7,690 nucleotides of DNA from Promethearchaeota archaeon (GCA_004524515.1 SDNV01000123.1:1-7690); one strand, 5' to 3'; positions 1 to 6,080 are shown, counted from the first letter of the stretch. The notes: a model not told the origin generated them from the sequence alone. Made by a program: numbers and translations.

Positions 1-63
1 ATCTTTAACAGATATGTTATTATAAAAATAGCCATTTTGTCGTCCATTATCCATGTGTACCAT
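1..63 (-). CDS. Possible N-terminus of an unidentified protein, cut by the window edge
   Basis: An ATG at 63-61 on the minus strand opens 21 codons without a stop up to the window edge; the peptide begins MVHMDNGRQNGYFYNN. An in-frame TAA lies at 90-88, so ATG 63 (or TTG 72) would be the start. An AT-rich TATA-like stretch at about 82-97 lies some 25-30 nt upstream, which would suit a leaderless transcript, as for the GH57 gene in this window. There is no clear Shine-Dalgarno site. The peptide is too short to identify and may be chance. Confidence 0.3.
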   Translation of the reverse strand, partial: MVHMDNGRQNGYFYNNISVKD

Positions 64-160
64 ATTATCCAAATCTGTTAGAAAAAATTAATTAATTGTA
101 ATTGTGTTGTAGTTATATTTAAAATTACTTAAATCCGACGATATTTTGATGCAACGTGAC

Positions 161-166
161 AAAAAA
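161..166 (-). terminator. Oligo-T terminator candidate after the GH57 gene
   Basis: A run of six T on the minus strand begins about 20 nt past the GH57 stop codon, with no strong hairpin. Archaeal RNA polymerase commonly terminates at such oligo-T tracts. A second T6 lies at 82-87. The call rests on position and composition only. Confidence 0.4.
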
Positions 167-185
167 GTAGTGAGTTCCTCCATTA

Positions 186-2360
186 TTAAACGATTTTCAG
201 AATAACTCTATATTCAAATTCTTTTTTCAATTTGAATCGTAAAAGCATATTAACCCCTTGATAAATCTCTTGGTATCCTTCATCGGTAAATGCATAAGCA
301 ATTATGGGAAACTTAAATATTTTAACCGAATTTGAGTCTTCTTTTAATTCATTTTCTATTTGAAACTCTAGAGATAAACCATAATCTCCATCAAATGCTT
401 TGAAATGAGTACCAGAATATTCAAAGGCATCTAATAAAGAATTTTTAGGCTCTCGTGTATCTAATACTTGATGACTCTCCCACCTAAAGTTATTTGGATC
501 TCCATTAAAAAAGAACGGAAAGTCAATTCCTAAAAATAATTCCTCTAAAATTCTTTTTAATACGGTTTCTCTATTTGGAATTTCCCTAAATCTCCCTTTT
601 AAGATAATCTCGATTTCATTATTCATTACTTTGATTTTTTTATCAATTTCTATTGGATAGTGTTCATTTGAATCAGGTTCCCTAATCAATCCATTAAAAC
701 TCATTTCTATAACGGCTGATAAACCAGATTTTTCATTTTTTATAATTTCATATTCTCCATCAATTAGATTAGCATGTTCTTCATATTTATCGCTATGTAA
801 TTCATTTAGGTTAACATCTCTGAAGACTCGAGCTCTTAGCATGCTTCTCCTATATCGATCAGTCATTATTTTTTCTGATTCTGCTTCAAAATCGTCATGG
901 TAAGCCTCTGGCCAACGAGTCAAGGTATTTAAAATGTTATATGATTTTGGTTTGTAATCAATTTCAAATATTGTCCCTCCATCACTTGGATTTAAATAAA
1001 TATTTAACAATTCAGATTCAATTATTATATCCTCCTTACTATCTTTATTAAAATCCAATGGAATAATCGAGATATACTTGTTGGGTAAGGAGTGAACTTT
1101 TTGATTAATTGAATTGATCAAATTTTCAGCATTGATCAAATGGTTATAAACAGAGAACCTTAAGAATTGAAGGTAGACTCCTCCAAATAACCCGTGCCAA
1201 TAACAATCATTGCATTGGGCTTTATAGATCTCATCCCAAATTTTGGCTATTTCTCCCTCATATTTTGTGAATTTTGAATTTTTATAAAGCGTGTTTTCTA
1301 ACGAGATTAACTTTTCCCTAACATACAGCATTTTTTTATGCATATTATTCGATTCAGGATATTTAACGAGAAAATAACGCCAAAAACCTCCCTTTAAAAA
1401 CATGTATTCATCTTGCTTATTCGGATCATCCTTCCATTTTTTTCGTAAAGCAGCAAATTTCTTTCTTATAGGGGTTAATAGTACCCATTCTTCCATTTTG
1501 TCATAACTTGAAGTTGGCAGATAAACTAAGCCCTTTGCTGTAAATTTATTTACGCATTCTGATAGGGTTATGGAATTGATCCAATCAGTCATAACTACGT
1601 GTTTGAAAAATGTGGGAATAAATGCTTTTCCATCATCACCTTCTTGATGGCCTTCACCATCAACATAACAAATTTGATGTGTGGTGCCCCACACACCCAT
1701 CTTTTCAGCGTCAGAAATTAAAAGTGCTATTCTATCTCCTTTTTCATCCGCGACACTCTTTAAGTAGTCGATAGAAAAAGTAGTTGGTTTCCATGGTGTA
1801 AGATATCTAAGTGGTTCGTTGATGGGAAAAACACGTAGACTTTTTCCTTCATCTTCCGTGATATAGGAATATAAAGTATCTTCTTGAGAGATTCCTGTAG
1901 CACGGAAATGATTATCATCGACTATGACATACTTATATCCTACTTCACATAAAAAAGAGGGATAATTTGGTTCCCACACCCTTTCAGAAAGCCATACTCC
2001 TTTAACTTCTAAACCGAATTCCTTTTTAATTAAATCAGAAAGTTTTCTCATTTGGGCAATTGAATCTCTCACGGGGATTATTGAGTAAATTGGTTCATAA
2101 AATCCTCCCCCGATTATTTCAATCTGCCCTCTTTTAGCCATTTTTTTAATTAATGAAATAAATTCTGGTTTATTATCTATAAACCATTCTAATAAGTTTC
2201 CTGAGAAATGTAAGGTAACCTTTAAATCAGGAAATTGAAATATGCTCTTAATTAAGGGTTCATAAGATTTTTCATAAACATCTTCGAACACCCATGGATA
2301 GTTATCAACGGGTTGATGAAAGTGAAAAACAATAGGTAAATTGATTATTTTTTCGGTCAT
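186..2360 (-). CDS. GH57 4-alpha-glucanotransferase / alpha-amylase
   Basis: This 724-residue glycoside hydrolase family 57 enzyme should act in the cytoplasm (no signal peptide or membrane segment) on alpha-1,4-glucans or maltooligosaccharides. All five GH57 conserved regions are visible: HQP at residues 15-17, GGFYEP at 85-90, WLSERVWEP from 123 with E126 as expected nucleophile, SDAEKMG at 216-222 with D217 as expected acid/base, and NDCYWHGLFGG at about 384-394 in the helical domain. The order fits the Thermococcus 4-alpha-glucanotransferase group: a (beta/alpha)7 barrel to about 290, a helical segment (DUF1925-like) to about 410, then a beta-rich C-terminal domain (DUF1926-like) ending near EIYQG. 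It is somewhat longer than the roughly 650-residue Thermococcus/Pyrococcus enzymes. The ATG follows a TATA-like box by about 27 nt, suggesting a leaderless mRNA. Transferase versus hydrolase cannot be settled from sequence. The gene is divergent from a small GTPase and a maltokinase-like gene, supporting a shared role in maltodextrin or glycogen use. Confidence 0.93.
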   Translation of the reverse strand: MTEKIINLPIVFHFHQPVDNYPWVFEDVYEKSYEPLIKSIFQFPDLKVTLHFSGNLLEWFIDNKPEFISLIKKMAKRGQIEIIGGGFYEPIYSIIPVRDSIAQMRKLSDLIKKEFGLEVKGVWLSERVWEPNYPSFLCEVGYKYVIVDDNHFRATGISQEDTLYSYITEDEGKSLRVFPINEPLRYLTPWKPTTFSIDYLKSVADEKGDRIALLISDAEKMGVWGTTHQICYVDGEGHQEGDDGKAFIPTFFKHVVMTDWINSITLSECVNKFTAKGLVYLPTSSYDKMEEWVLLTPIRKKFAALRKKWKDDPNKQDEYMFLKGGFWRYFLVKYPESNNMHKKMLYVREKLISLENTLYKNSKFTKYEGEIAKIWDEIYKAQCNDCYWHGLFGGVYLQFLRFSVYNHLINAENLINSINQKVHSLPNKYISIIPLDFNKDSKEDIIIESELLNIYLNPSDGGTIFEIDYKPKSYNILNTLTRWPEAYHDDFEAESEKIMTDRYRRSMLRARVFRDVNLNELHSDKYEEHANLIDGEYEIIKNEKSGLSAVIEMSFNGLIREPDSNEHYPIEIDKKIKVMNNEIEIILKGRFREIPNRETVLKRILEELFLGIDFPFFFNGDPNNFRWESHQVLDTREPKNSLLDAFEYSGTHFKAFDGDYGLSLEFQIENELKEDSNSVKIFKFPIIAYAFTDEGYQEIYQGVNMLLRFKLKKEFEYRVILKIV

Positions 2361-2361
2361 T

Positions 2362-2384
2362 AGGTTTGAATAAGATTCAAATCT
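2362..2384. promoter_or_regulatory. Inverted repeat, candidate operator at the GH57 start
   Basis: TTTGAAT (2365-2371) and ATTCAAA (2375-2381) are perfect 7-bp arms around a 3-nt spacer. Beyond one mismatch (2364/2382) two more pairs match, giving 9 of 10 paired positions per arm. The element fills the space between the GH57 TATA box and its start codon, where a bound repressor would block initiation. The cognate regulator is unknown; the ribbon-helix-helix and winged-helix proteins encoded nearby are possible candidates. Confidence 0.4.
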
Positions 2385-2393
2385 TTAAAAAAT
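2383..2393 (-). promoter_or_regulatory. TATA box for the GH57 gene
   Basis: On the minus strand the sequence reads ATTTTTTAAAG. Its centre lies about 27 nt upstream of the GH57 ATG, the usual archaeal TATA-to-start spacing, so transcription should begin at or very near the start codon (leaderless). No Shine-Dalgarno site precedes the gene, which agrees. Confidence 0.5.
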
Positions 2394-2433
2394 CAACTAA
2401 GATAATTCCAACTTTTCGCTCTCACTAGTAAAA

Positions 2434-2445
2434 GATATAAAAAGG
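2434..2445 (+). promoter_or_regulatory. TATA box for the small GTPase gene
   Basis: GATATAAAAAGG is a good archaeal TATA element, preceded by an A-rich stretch (2429-2433) where a BRE would lie. Transcription would start near 2464-2467, giving a leader of about 27 nt. It is divergent from the GH57 TATA box some 50 bp away and probably drives the GTPase, and perhaps the kinase downstream by read-through. Confidence 0.55.
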
Positions 2446-2492
2446 ACCAAAACTAATTAAACATAAGGTTTGTACTCGGGATTTGAAAGGTA

Positions 2493-3107
2493 ATGAGTTT
2501 AAGCACCTTAGTCAAAATCAAAAGTTCTTTCAAATTAAAGGTTATAATTGTTGGAGCGGCTAATTCTGGGAAATATTCTTTTTGCTCCAAATATTCAAAT
2601 AATTTCAGTCAAAAATTTCGCGAAGTAATTGGAGTAGACATATATGTTAGAGACGAGACTCGAGATAATGGGGAAAAAGTCACTTATTGTTGCTGGAATT
2701 GTTCTCCACAAGAAAAATTCTATCATCTTTATTCCGTTTTTTTTAGAGGGGCTTTAGGGGCCTTAGTTTTCTTCGATGTCAGCAATAGACAAAGTTTTGA
2801 AGAAATAAAGGATTGGATTTTAAGAATCAGAGAACATGTAGATGGAATTCCAATATTTCTTATAGGAAATAAAATCGATTTAAAGCGAAAAGTAATATAT
2901 CAAGAAGCACTTCAATTTGCCAATCAAGAGAGGTTAGTAGCATATATTGAAACTTCAGCTAAAAAAAATATTAACATTTCAGAAACATTTGGCCTTCTAA
3001 ATGAGACAATTTATGATTTTGTTAAATCTGGAGAAAGTAGGTTTAATGTAAATCAGTTGGATCCTTCAATTAAGTTAAAAATAGATGCATTACGTGTTGA
3101 TTATTGA
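2493..3107 (+). CDS. Rab/Ras-like small GTPase with degenerate Mg2+-binding motifs
   Basis: The protein is 204 residues with a single Ras-superfamily G domain closest in style to Rab. Guanine-recognition motifs are intact: NKID at 126-129 (G4) and ETSAK at 153-157 (G5); Rab-like stretches IGVD (47-50), FFRGA (83-87) and SFEEIKDW (101-108) are clear. The catalytic half is altered. The P-loop reads GAANSGKYS (21-29), with Tyr28 where Ser/Thr is expected. Switch I reads EVIGVD, with Val46 in place of the invariant Thr. The WDTAGQE equivalent reads WNCSPQE (68-74), so the Asp is Asn69 and the Gly is Pro72, while the catalytic-type Gln73 remains. Three cysteines (66, 67, 70) crowd this switch. The C-terminus (RVDY) has no prenylation cysteine. 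It may bind guanine nucleotide without normal Mg2+-dependent hydrolysis; this is inference. ATG 2493 is the first possible start (in-frame TGA at 2484), and the AAAGG before it is unusually close (2 nt). Its function is unknown; the kinase follows 84 bp downstream. Confidence 0.93.
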   Translation: MSLSTLVKIKSSFKLKVIIVGAANSGKYSFCSKYSNNFSQKFREVIGVDIYVRDETRDNGEKVTYCCWNCSPQEKFYHLYSVFFRGALGALVFFDVSNRQSFEEIKDWILRIREHVDGIPIFLIGNKIDLKRKVIYQEALQFANQERLVAYIETSAKKNINISETFGLLNETIYDFVKSGESRFNVNQLDPSIKLKIDALRVDY

Positions 3108-3109
3108 AC

Positions 3110-3114
3110 TTTTT
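3110..3114 (+). terminator. Short oligo-T tract after the GTPase gene
   Basis: A T5 run starts 2 nt after the GTPase stop codon. It could be a weak archaeal terminator allowing partial read-through into the kinase gene. The evidence is slight because T5 runs are common in DNA this AT-rich. Confidence 0.2.
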
Positions 3115-3128
3115 CCATAGGATAAAGT

Positions 3129-3139
3129 AAATTTTAAAG
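3129..3139 (+). promoter_or_regulatory. Possible TATA box for the maltokinase-like gene
   Basis: AAATTTTAAAG lies about 55-60 nt before the kinase ATG, predicting a start near 3160 and a leader of about 30 nt. That leader contains GGTG (3184-3187), a partial Shine-Dalgarno match 4 nt before the ATG. The kinase may therefore have its own promoter as well as read-through from the GTPase gene. Confidence 0.3.
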
Positions 3140-3191
3140 AGATCGAGACTTTCTTTATTAGAAATACTTTCAAGAATACTAATGGTGTATC

Positions 3192-4925
3192 ATGTCTGAA
3201 TTTATAGATAAAAATTTAATGCAGCAAGTATTTAATTCGAATGAGTTTAAAGCGTGGTTACTCTCTAAACGATGGTTTGGGGATAAATCAACGTTATCTA
3301 ATTTAGCTTTCAAGGTTAAAATTAAATATTTTCAAAAGATTTCAACTCAAATATACTTAAACGTGATTGAAATTAACATCGAAGATTATTCCAAAGAATA
3401 TTTCTTACCATTAATCAGATATGATAAACTACAAGAGATTTTAGAGCCTAAAGAAAGAAAAAGAGAAGTAATCACGGCTCTTACGGAAAGTTCATTTAGT
3501 AAAATAATTGCGTTAGAAATGGTAGAGAACATTCAAGATCAAGTACTCCCTCTTAATTTAGTAGAAGCAGAATATTGCGTGCTATTTTGGAAAAAACTCT
3601 TATTTGACAAGAAGATATCTGAAATGTTTCCATCAATGAAGTTAGAACTCTCTTTATATGATGAGCAATTTGAAGATGACCAATATCTTGTAAAAGCTCG
3701 GAATCTTATAGAAGCTGGTTTATATCCGGACAAATATGATCTCTCTCTTGAAAAAATTGGAGGAGGTAATACCACTAATGTATTATTTTTACTCAACCTC
3801 TACAAAAAAGACAAAACTGAAATTGAAAGTTCATACGTATTGAAATCTTATAAAGAATTTTCAGAGAGAATTGAACCACGTACATTATTTGTTTTAGTAA
3901 AAAACAAATTTCCAAATTCCCCCAAAATCTATGGGATGGTAAAAATTTTGGGGATAGAATCAGTCGGAATAATCGAGAATGTCAAAAATAGTGGTAATCT
4001 TGGAGATATTTATTGGAGAGAAGTATATGAAATGATAAACGACGTATTTAAAAACATCAACGATGATTATACCTATTTCCGCGATAAAGAAGAGAAAAAT
4101 AATACGATTAAATATTATTGCGTCGAAAGCTTGAAAGTATCAGCAGAAATTGGATTAGAAATTAAAAATCTTCACAAAGCATTGAGATTAGAGGGAGACG
4201 ATCATTACTTTAAAGAAAGGGTAAATAGCAAGGAATATCTTGATAATTATTCTGCAAAATTAGAAAAAATGGTAAATGATATTCAAAATAAAATCGGGAG
4301 AAACACAGATAAAACCTTTTATAACTCCCCAAAAATAGGATCGATCTTGCTTGATATTAAAGATATCATCCAAAAACTTAAGACTGAATTTGATTTCGAA
4401 CAGATCACCATTCAACCCGTACATCAAGACCTCCACATGCAACAAATTTTATATAATCGAGAAAATGGGAAATATAATTTCTATTTTATTGATTTTGAAG
4501 GAGACCCACAATTAACGCTAAAAGAAAAAAAGAGTAGATATCCGATTGAAAAAGATCTTGGTTCTTTCTTGAGATCTCTAAGTTATATTAAGTTTCAGAC
4601 CCTTTTAAATTATATCGAGAAGAAAATTATCAAGAAAGACAGATTTGAAGTGCCTGAAGAGGTCCTGTTTACAACATTCTTTAGAAAATCTGCTAAAATC
4701 ACAAAGAATCAGGGATTACTAGAGGCTGTATTGAACTTATTAAATTCATGGGAAGAGAAAATGATGGTAAAAATTTTTAATAAGAATTTAAAACTTCATT
4801 TTACATTGATTAATTATTATTCAATTGAACGAGCACTTCACGAACTTGAATATGAGTTGCTTTTTAGACCCAATAAAATGATTATTCCAATCTTGGGTTT
4901 AAAGGAAATTATTGATAAAGGATGA
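3192..4925 (+). CDS. Maltokinase-like sugar kinase (APH/protein-kinase-like fold)
   Basis: This 577-residue protein has the architecture of maltokinase, which makes maltose 1-phosphate from maltose and ATP. The N-terminal cap carries the family hallmark LLSKRWFGDK (23-32). The kinase part begins with a glycine-rich loop GGGNTTNV (190-197), followed by the ATP-lysine candidate K218 in YVLKSY. The catalytic loop is HQDLHMQQ (411-418, catalytic Asp413), and the metal-binding motif is IDFEGDP (433-439, Asp434). PIEKDLGSFLRSLSY (451-465) and the last helices, ERALHELEYE to RPNKMIIPILGL, also match the family. It is longer than the roughly 440-455-residue mycobacterial enzymes; the extra length appears to lie between the nucleotide loop and the catalytic loop. 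Glucosamine kinases share this fold and motifs, so substrate is not certain. No trehalose synthase or GlgE maltosyltransferase gene is present here. The neighbouring GH57 enzyme could supply maltose or short maltodextrins. The stop codon abuts that of the convergent regulator gene. Confidence 0.85.
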   Translation: MSEFIDKNLMQQVFNSNEFKAWLLSKRWFGDKSTLSNLAFKVKIKYFQKISTQIYLNVIEINIEDYSKEYFLPLIRYDKLQEILEPKERKREVITALTESSFSKIIALEMVENIQDQVLPLNLVEAEYCVLFWKKLLFDKKISEMFPSMKLELSLYDEQFEDDQYLVKARNLIEAGLYPDKYDLSLEKIGGGNTTNVLFLLNLYKKDKTEIESSYVLKSYKEFSERIEPRTLFVLVKNKFPNSPKIYGMVKILGIESVGIIENVKNSGNLGDIYWREVYEMINDVFKNINDDYTYFRDKEEKNNTIKYYCVESLKVSAEIGLEIKNLHKALRLEGDDHYFKERVNSKEYLDNYSAKLEKMVNDIQNKIGRNTDKTFYNSPKIGSILLDIKDIIQKLKTEFDFEQITIQPVHQDLHMQQILYNRENGKYNFYFIDFEGDPQLTLKEKKSRYPIEKDLGSFLRSLSYIKFQTLLNYIEKKIIKKDRFEVPEEVLFTTFFRKSAKITKNQGLLEAVLNLLNSWEEKMMVKIFNKNLKLHFTLINYYSIERALHELEYELLFRPNKMIIPILGLKEIIDKG

Positions 4926-5525
4926 TCATTCTTCTTCCAATTGCATGAACTCATAGGTATAATGAGACTCTGAACGGTTAACTTCCGTGAAATCTTTCAT
5001 ATATTTTGAATTTAGACTTTTATTATTATCTAATTTTTCTTCAATGTAATTGGGATTCATTTCTTCTTCTTTGAAAAAACGAAAAAGAAATGATTCAACA
5101 AATTTCTTAGGTCCAAATTTTTTTGAGACTAATACGTAATTTTCTTCATCAATGAATTTTTGGAAGAATCCTAAATTATCGCATATATCTAACTTATAAT
5201 TTAAGTCATCACTTTTACCGGTAATTCTTGAGATATCGTTAACAAATCGCGCTAATTTATCCCCTAATAAAATTTGATATTTTTCCTCCAAACTCTCAAA
5301 AATTTTTCGCAAGAAACTCCGTTTTATTATTATAAATTCTCTATTACTGAAGGATTTTACTGAATTTTTCTCTTTTATTAAATACTTTGATAGTTCAAGA
5401 TAGTTTCGTATTAATTCCGCTTTAGATAATCCTAAGCGATGCTTTAGCTTATTAATATTTTCATCTAACTCTTTATCAATCCTTATTGTTATAACACTAG
5501 TTTCTGGTTTTAGATTATTACTCAA
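4926..5525 (-). CDS. Ribbon-helix-helix regulator with an unrecognised C-terminal domain
   Basis: The 199-residue protein opens with a ribbon-helix-helix (CopG/MetJ-type) DNA-binding domain. The beta strand TSVITIRID (9-17) is followed by helices KELDENINKLKHRLG (18-32) and SKAELIRNYLELSKYL (34-49). RHH proteins bind DNA as dimers through the strand pair. Residues about 60-155 form a mixed helical region ending in KKFGPKKFVESFLFRFF, which I do not recognise; it could bind a ligand or a partner. The tail (155-199) is acidic and probably flexible. The start is TTG: an in-frame TAA lies three codons upstream, no other plausible start precedes the RHH strand, and a GAGGTG Shine-Dalgarno site sits 10 nt upstream. 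Most CopG-type antitoxins are under 100 residues and adjoin a toxin gene. None is seen here, so a transcriptional regulator is more likely. Its targets may include its own promoter or the adjacent sugar genes (inference). Confidence 0.8.
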   Translation of the reverse strand: MSNNLKPETSVITIRIDKELDENINKLKHRLGLSKAELIRNYLELSKYLIKEKNSVKSFSNREFIIIKRSFLRKIFESLEEKYQILLGDKLARFVNDISRITGKSDDLNYKLDICDNLGFFQKFIDEENYVLVSKKFGPKKFVESFLFRFFKEEEMNPNYIEEKLDNNKSLNSKYMKDFTEVNRSESHYTYEFMQLEEE

Positions 5526-5535
5526 TTTTAGTTAG

Positions 5536-5541
5536 CACCTC
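5536..5541 (-). promoter_or_regulatory. Shine-Dalgarno site fixing a TTG start
   Basis: GAGGTG on the minus strand is a strong match to the archaeal anti-Shine-Dalgarno and lies 10 nt before TTG 5525. With the in-frame TAA between them, it makes TTG the best start for the RHH regulator. Confidence 0.6.
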
Positions 5542-5585
5542 AATTTAGGAAGGTAAATCTTGTATTAAATTGTAGTCTATAGTAA

Positions 5586-5597
5586 TGATATATATCA
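5586..5597. promoter_or_regulatory. 12-bp palindrome at the likely RHH gene promoter
   Basis: TGATATATATCA is a perfect 12-bp palindrome 61-72 nt upstream of the RHH start. Its ATATATAT core can also serve as a minus-strand TATA box, with a start near 5565 and a leader of about 40 nt. A palindrome on the TATA box fits autoregulation by an RHH dimer, but alternating A/T sequence gives palindromes easily. Confidence 0.35.
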
Positions 5598-5617
5598 AAA
5601 GTAATTAAATAATTGCA
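5595..5617 (+). repeat. 23-nt repeat, copy 1
   Basis: It reads TCAAA, one variable base, GTAATTAAATA, two variable bases, then TGCA. It matches copy 2 (6000-6022) at 20 of 23 positions in the same orientation. It overlaps the end of the 12-bp palindrome on the RHH-gene side of the gap. Confidence 0.45.
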
Positions 5618-5999
5618 TTTGAAAGAGATTTGAATGGAATTTTTTTCCCATAAAATTATCTTAATACTGTTAAAATATTGACTATTAAATAATTAATTTT
5701 AATAAAGATATAGGCATATTTCTAGCTTTAGATTCTTACATTAAAACTTAATTAATTGGATTCTAAATTTATCAACTGAATTTTCAATACAATCACAAAT
5801 TTTTATTTTAGCTTTATTACCTTATATATTAAATAAATAACCTTTTAACTAAATATTGTATAGATCGTCTCATCTTATATTAGAAAGATTAACGTTCCAA
5901 CCGAAATAAGCGGTTTTATAAGAGATTTATTTAGTCTAGCATAAGATATTATTAGGACATAAATTGTAATATATTTTAAGTTTCTAGGAATTTGTTATG

Positions 6000-6022
6000 T
6001 CAAATGTAATTAAATATATGCA
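6000..6022 (+). repeat. 23-nt repeat, copy 2
   Basis: This is the second copy of the element at 5595-5617, 405 bp away, about 113 nt upstream of the winged-helix start codon. The two copies flank the central part of the gap, one beside each regulator gene, which suggests binding sites for a common regulator. Low sequence complexity weakens the case. Confidence 0.45.
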
Positions 6023-6080
6023 ATCTAATAAATGGATTACAAACGAATCAGTGATTAGATTTAATAATCTTCTTTTTTTT
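6022..6080 (+). terminator. Hairpin followed by T8, possible terminator of a small transcript
   Basis: AATCTAAT (6022-6029) pairs with ATTAGATT (6054-6061). Inside, GATT (6035-6038) pairs with AATC (6046-6049) around a 7-nt loop. A T8 run follows at 6073-6080. This could end a transcript made from the AT-rich gap. The stem is weak and A/T-rich, and the T tract also forms the upstream edge of the TATA region of the next gene. Confidence 0.25.

Noticed and set aside
106..181. GGAGG on the minus strand (181-177) followed by a TTG-started frame of about 24 codons
   Set aside because: The Shine-Dalgarno-like run is about 14 nt from a weak start, the frame ends quickly at TAA, and the product has no features.
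3182..3199. Five-codon upstream ORF (ATG GTG TAT CAT GTC TGA) overlapping the kinase start
   Set aside because: Possible as a leader peptide, but overlap of this size occurs by chance, and the GGTG it contains is better explained as the kinase Shine-Dalgarno site.
3539..3796. 85-codon minus-strand ORF inside the kinase gene
   Set aside because: It lies wholly within the well-supported maltokinase-like gene, is antisense to conserved motifs, and its product has no recognisable features.
4260..4445. 61-codon minus-strand ORF inside the kinase gene
   Set aside because: It is antisense to the conserved HQDLH region and explained as a shadow of that gene.
5634..5681. 15-codon plus-strand ORF starting MEFFSHK in the long gap
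   Set aside because: Too short, no well-placed ribosome site, and composition explained by AT-rich sequence.
5899..5917. AACCG/CGGTT stem followed by TTTT-like sequence as a stand-alone terminator
   Set aside because: Only 5 bp of stem and a short T run, with no gene ending nearby on the plus strand; kept only as part of the RNA-structure observation.
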